Assembly (NCBI GenBank): GCA_037102815.1
Contig: BTPP01000004.1
Location: forward strand, 1,922,001-1,986,000
Length of the DNA stretch: 64,000 nucleotides
Direction: 5' to 3'
Source: Neurospora intermedia
Lineage: Eukaryota > Ascomycota > Sordariomycetes > Sordariales > Sordariaceae
Part shown: in pieces, positions 59,618 to 64,000 of the stretch
Position numbering within the stretch: position 1 is the first letter of the stretch
Layout of the letters: every line of letters begins with the position of its first letter
Notes under the pieces: generated by a model
Database searches by the model: none
What the model saw: only the letters and a program-made list of their open reading frames with translations
Told to the model about the DNA's origin: nothing
Translations under genes and position numbers: made by a program

Positions 59618-62600
59618 TTCTTGTGATTTTGGGCGGTTGTACAAGGAGTAAGTGGTGTTTCTCGTGGTTGACGTTGGGGCCTTTTTAGAGGCCTATCGAT
59701 GTGGGTTCGTATATAAGAAGCGTGTTTTTGTGGCATTTTGTAGGCATGGGATGCATATGAGTTCGGGCATGGTCGAGGCGTTTTTTAAAGGGTTGACAGG
59801 AGACTTGAATTCGGTTTCGTAGGACCGAACTACACAGTAAGAGGATTTAAAGAGAGTATTGGGGGAGAGAGAAAAAGAGACAGGAAACAAGAAGAAGCTG
59901 GCGCCAAGGCCTTTACGGGAAAGGTTTTGCGGGTTGAACAATATTCGTGTTTTCTCGGGATTCATTCGTTATTCAACCTCATCTTTTCGTCTTTATCCTT
60001 TGCTTGATCATTATCGTTACGGTCACTTCTGGCACTTGCCGTCCTTCTAGCGTATCTGTCAATTACTTTCCTGTATTCATAGACTAACAGTCGTTTTGCT
60101 GTACGCATATGAAGATATGCTTAAGAAGAAGAATAGTTCGTTCCGGTACCAAGACACTCGCCGGTGACTCAACTACCTCATTACTACTACATGCTGAGCA
60201 AAGCATCTTTTAACCCTCCAAGGCCTCTTTCGAACCACACGCGTTCAGATACCACATATCTGTTCATCTGTCGTGGCAGCCACTCAGGATCACAATCCTC
60301 GTCCTACTACTTCCCTTGCCCGCTCGTCGGCTGCCTACGGCTGCAGAATCGAGTCGCACAGCATATGTCCGTTCTTCCTGATTGCGGAGAGAAATCGAGA
60401 TAATGTCCTGTCGTTTTGTTGACAGGCGGGGGCCCATTGTGACTATGGAACTCTCATTGTTGATGATCGAGGAGGCTTCGAGACGAGTAATCATCCTCTC
60501 ACATAAACAACACCACGCGAGTAAAACATGAAGGAATTAGAAGAAGATAAAAGAAAAACACCAACAAGACCACCACCACCACTACAGCGAACTAGAGGAC
60601 AGTACAACCTCAAGTGGAAGTACGACGGGAGCGGTTGAGTCTAACGTGGACTTTTCGGGGTGGCAGGCGGACATATTTGGTGTAACTTATCTGAACTCTG
60701 GCCAAACCCAGATTTCGTTCGAAAGCCATAAGATAAGGTAGGGAGATCTGGATCCAGAGAAGACGGAGATGAGGCTAACAGGTAGGATGGTGAAGTTTCA
60801 GGAGTTGGAAGTGGATGTGGATGTGAACAACACCTGGAGAGACTGGACCTAGGTTGAGAAAGTTCGAGTGGGGATCTTGGAAGAGGGCGGGCAGTTATGC
60901 AATATGTACCCGACCTGCCCTGGTTCAGAGCCGTTCGAACGTCAGTGTGTTAGTGAATAATACATTGGACAGCGGCGTTCTTCACTAACTCGTCGGTTAT
61001 CAAACACTCGTCATTTGCGCAAGTGGGTACTCCGGTATTAGCAAAACATCAGCGTAAGATGAAGAATGGATGATTTGACGTTGCTCGGATGCCCAAAAGA
61101 AAAAGGCAGCATATTATAATACTATTGTCTGTCATGGTTTGACCTAGGACTCTTCTTCTGATGGTATCATCATTCTAGCCAGCGGAGGTTGTGATTGTGT
61201 GGTACGTTTGATGGCGAGAACGACGCAAACAGGACACTTACCTACCTACGGGCAGCTGGCCACAGGTACAAGGCACCTTCCAGAGACTTTGCCCGCCCTG
61301 CCCTTGCCGTGGGGAACGCCATCAGATTCGCCCAGAAACAGCCACTGAAAGCGGGACAGGCGTCGGTAGCACAACGCGGGGAATGAAGTCACTGTCAAGT
61401 GTCAATCACTTCCACTTCAGCTGTGGATGCTCTTGTCGTCATGGCATGGCATTGTGGTGTCTTCTGCTTCGAGTTTGCTTCCACAAATGGGAGATATAAG
61501 TGACGGAATAATACACAAATTCAGTAGATTCAGAAATAACATCCTCGGCCATCAAAAATGGGCAAAGCTCGTTGACATGTTTGGCCATTGTACATATGTA
61601 TGTTCCATCGCGGTACTTCGACCTTGTTGTCCATGGTAGGGATGCAATGGATGCCCGGTAGTGTAGCGGTAGTACCGACCCCAGGCTGTTTCCAACCGTA
61701 GAGGTACCTTGCGTCGGCGTGTCTGGACGGGAGGTAGGGGAGAGCTCCTGAGCTTCCCTGCACCATGGGCGCTGCTACATAGAGGTACCCGTCTGTGTCG
61801 ACCCCTCTTCCTCTTTTTGCTCGATTCCCGTCGTCTTTCCATCCAAGTTCCCGGCGTAGGTCGTTCTCCAAATTTGTTAGTGGGAAATTTAACCGTCTTT
61901 CATCATCCCTCCCGTCCACTTTTTCCACCTCCCACTCCCTCCACCTTCTCTGTTTCTCTCTCTACCTCTTTCTCTTCTACACCTTCCCACCTCAACCTTT
62001 CACGCCCCTCTCGTATCCGCTCCGAATCCCTCCCTCTTTACCTCTCTCTACACCTCTACTCCATCCGTCCCTCCTCACCTCCCCGTTGCCGGACATTCTT
62101 CTTATCTCCTCCTCCCCTCCCCGGCACTTTGATCTACTGTGAGTCTTCTCCTTCGTCCAACGCTTCAACGCAACAACCTAAGCATTGCCTCCCCGGTTGC
62201 CCTTGACCTCCTTGGCATGGGTGGGGGAGGAAACCGGCATCATTCCGACTACGGACTGCATCCACCACACGCTCTGAGCCCCAGTCTCTGGATAGTGACT
62301 CGAGGTAGCCTCGACTAACACGCTCTATCTGTACTGTTCAGCCAGAACTCTATAGACCACCAGTCCCGTAGCTGAGTGCTTGCCTGCCGGTCAAACCCTC
62401 CCAAAAGAAAAGGTACGTGCATCCGGGCCCCCGGACCTGCCTGCCCCGCTACTAGGGAGCCGCCCACTCCACCGTCTGCAGGGACAGCTCTGCAACGGCC
62501 CACCATTTGTCCTTCTGTTTTGCTGCGTTCGCGGCCTTCCATCACTTCCAAGTATCGGTGATTTCGAGTTTCCAGCAAAGAAAGTGCATCTGTTCTGTTG

Positions 62601-62932
62601 GTCCTCAAGTTTGTACCGTTGGTTCCCTTCCATCTGTCGTTTACCCTGTGGATTACCTAAGCTTAGCTCCTGCCGATATTGGGGTGCAGCAACAAGAGCT
62701 TGAGCTTTTCTTTGTCACATTCCCCACTGACTTTGGCCAGACTTCCCCCAACACCACCTTCGGTCATCAAGTCAAACCACCCCAACTCAGTTCCCTCTCT
62801 CAACGTGAACAACTACCTGTCTACAAGCTAGGTTGTTCGTCTACTAATCTTCTCCTCCTCCATCCAGATTAGACTTTTACTCCTCAAACGTCGTCCCAGC
62901 CCTTTCAGTTCCCACCTATTCGGACATACATC
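59618..62932. other. 3.3-kb intergenic region; right third is the leader of the KH gene
   Basis: The left part is the 3' UTR of the F-box gene. From about 61880 to 62930 the plus strand is strongly CT-rich, typical of a long 5' UTR and core promoter of a highly expressed gene. Candidate leader introns have donors at 62139 (GTGAGT) and 62413 (GTACGT) and an acceptor with a CTGAC branch ending at 62740. Open frames in it (61709-62206, 62507-62872) are by-products of the CT bias. I see no RNA gene. Confidence 0.5.
61880..62932 (+). promoter_or_regulatory. CT-rich promoter/leader of the KH-domain gene
   Basis: About 1 kb is enriched for C and T on the plus strand, densest at 61900-62110, ending at the ATG at 62933. 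Likely 5' UTR intron signals lie inside it. The assignment rests on composition and position only. Confidence 0.45.
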
Positions 62933-63955
62933 ATGTCTGCCAGCCAAGACTCAATTCCGGCCAACGGTGGCAGCATCGAGGAGAACCTCGATCACCTCAA
63001 GCTCGATGACAATGAGCCGCGCCTCGGTCCCGATGGCGAGCCTGCCCCCAGAACCGACGAAGAATATGCCCAGACCACCCTTACTCTGAGAGCTATCGTG
63101 TCTTCCAAGGAAGCTGGTGTGATCATTGGCAAGGGCGGCCAGAATGTTGCCAACCTCCGTGACGAAACTGGCGTCAAGGCTGGTGTTAGCAAGGTTGTCC
63201 AGGGTGTTCATGACCGCGTCCTGACCATTACCGGAGGCTGCGATGCTGTCTCCAAGGCGTACGCTGTTGTCGCTCGCTCCCTTCTCGAAGGCGCCCCGTC
63301 TGTTGGCATGGGTGGCGTCATCTCTGCCAACGGCACTCATCGTACGATTGAACCCATTGAAATGCTTTGAGCACCGCTAATCTCATGTGTAGCCATCAAG
63401 TTGCTCATCTCCCACAACCAGATGGGCACAGTCATCGGCCGCCAGGGCCTCAAGATCAAGCACATCCAGGATGTCTCGGGCGTTCGCATGGTTGCGCAGA
63501 AGGAGATGCTGCCGCAATCAACCGAACGCGTAGTTGAGGTGCAGGGTACTCCCGAGGGCATTCAGCGCGCTGTCTGGGAGATTTGCAAGTGCCTGGTCGA
63601 TGACTGGCAGCGGGGCACCGGCACCGTTTTGTACAACCCTGTTGTCCGCGGCGGTGGCCAACCTCTCGGCGGCGATCGCAACTATCCCCAGGAAAGGTCG
63701 TACGGTAGCTCTCGTGTCACACGGACTGGCAATGGTGCCGATTTCAGCAGCAACAGTGGTGGACGCCCTTACAACCGTCGTTCTGATTCCGACGCCGCCT
63801 CTCGTGGCCCTCCTACCCATGATGAGAACGGAGAGGAAATCCAGACCCAGAACATTAGCATCCCCGCTGATATGGTTGGCTGCATCATTGGACGTCAAGG
63901 CTCCAAGATTAGCGAAATTCGCAAGGCCTCTGGTGCGCGCATCTCGATTGCCAAG
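62933..63955 (+). CDS. KH-domain RNA-binding protein, PCBP/Pbp2/Rnc1-like (3' end outside window)
   Basis: Exons 62933-63341 and 63393-63955 encode 324 residues in phase; a GTGAGT donor at 63956 shows that the gene continues beyond the window. KH1 (about 47-117) has IIGKGG, KH2 (about 137-208) has VIGRQGLKIK, and KH3 begins near 303 with IIGRQGSKIS and is cut by the third exon boundary. Each GxxG loop is intact, so nucleic-acid binding is expected. Between KH2 and KH3 is a Gly/Arg/Asn/Ser-rich linker. Triple-KH proteins of this layout (PCBP, yeast Pbp2/Hek2, fission yeast Rnc1) bind C-rich or specific mRNAs and control stability or localisation. The first intron, 51 bp, is near the minimum for this genome. 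Confidence 0.9.
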
Positions 63956-64000
63956 GTGAGTGATGAGCCTCTGATATGTTGACTGTGAAACGGCCATTAA
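63956..64000 (+). other. Start of an intron of the KH gene at the window edge
   Basis: The 45 bases follow a GTGAGT donor and include a TTGACTG branch-like motif, but no acceptor is reached before the window ends. Confidence 0.7.

Noticed and set aside
61709-62206. 165-codon Ser/Pro/Leu-rich plus frame
   Set aside because: It is explained by the CT-rich leader of the KH gene; such tracts lack stops on the coding strand.
1-64000. Dispersed 5S rRNA gene (common in Neurospora)
   Set aside because: Looked for the conserved 5S internal and terminal motifs on both strands by eye and found none; a covariance-model search would settle it.

Overview
This window is nuclear DNA of a filamentous ascomycete of the Sordariomycetes, very probably Neurospora crassa or a close relative. 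The genes have short introns (about 50-280 bp) with GTAAGT/GTRNGT donors and CTAAC/CTGAC branch points. Coding GC is balanced to high, Ser/Pro/Gln-rich low-complexity segments are abundant, and intergenic regions are long. A PKA catalytic subunit and a PI-specific phospholipase C lie about 8 kb apart; from memory this matches the N. crassa pkac-1/plc-1 neighbourhood. That assignment is recall, not a search.

Layout. 0-3.6 kb is intergenic and carries one 354-bp miniature inverted-repeat element. 3.6-5.5 kb (-) is a Rua1_C-type putative transcription regulator with a 6.5-kb upstream gap. 12.0-12.8 kb (-) is a Pro-rich unknown protein. 14.4-16.8 kb (+) is Arp8 (INO80 complex) and 18.5-20.6 kb (+) a CorA-fold membrane protein. 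21.7-23.5 kb (-) is the PKA catalytic subunit. 25.7-26.9 kb (-) is an L-type lectin cargo receptor, divergent from an NSRP1-like splicing factor at 28.0-29.3 kb (+). A block of four minus-strand genes follows: Tim13 (30.0-30.6), phospholipase C (31.2-33.4), mitochondrial DEAD-box helicase Mrh4 (34.2-36.1), and a 1401-aa CBM48/acidic-repeat protein with a hydrophobic C-terminus (36.8-41.2). 44.1-45.7 kb (+) is an Iwr1-domain protein. 46.9-50.4 kb (-) is a PAS-domain protein kinase whose real N-terminus probably lies further upstream. 57.4-59.6 kb (+) is an F-box/LRR protein. 62.9 kb to the end (+) is a KH-domain RNA-binding protein that runs off the window.

Gene models were spliced by hand; each stated exon chain keeps one open frame across its junctions. 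Several signalling genes are close together (PKA, PLC, PAS kinase, a CBM48 protein of the AMPK-beta type), but fungal genes are not in operons and I see no shared control. I recognise no tRNA, 5S rRNA, CRISPR, secondary-metabolite cluster, virus or heavily RIP-mutated repeat. The most noteworthy items are the MITE, a roughly 117-residue insertion inside the PLC catalytic X domain, tiny coding exons in two genes, the CBM48/acidic-repeat/C-terminal membrane-anchor architecture, and a likely unannotated N-terminal exon of the PAS kinase.
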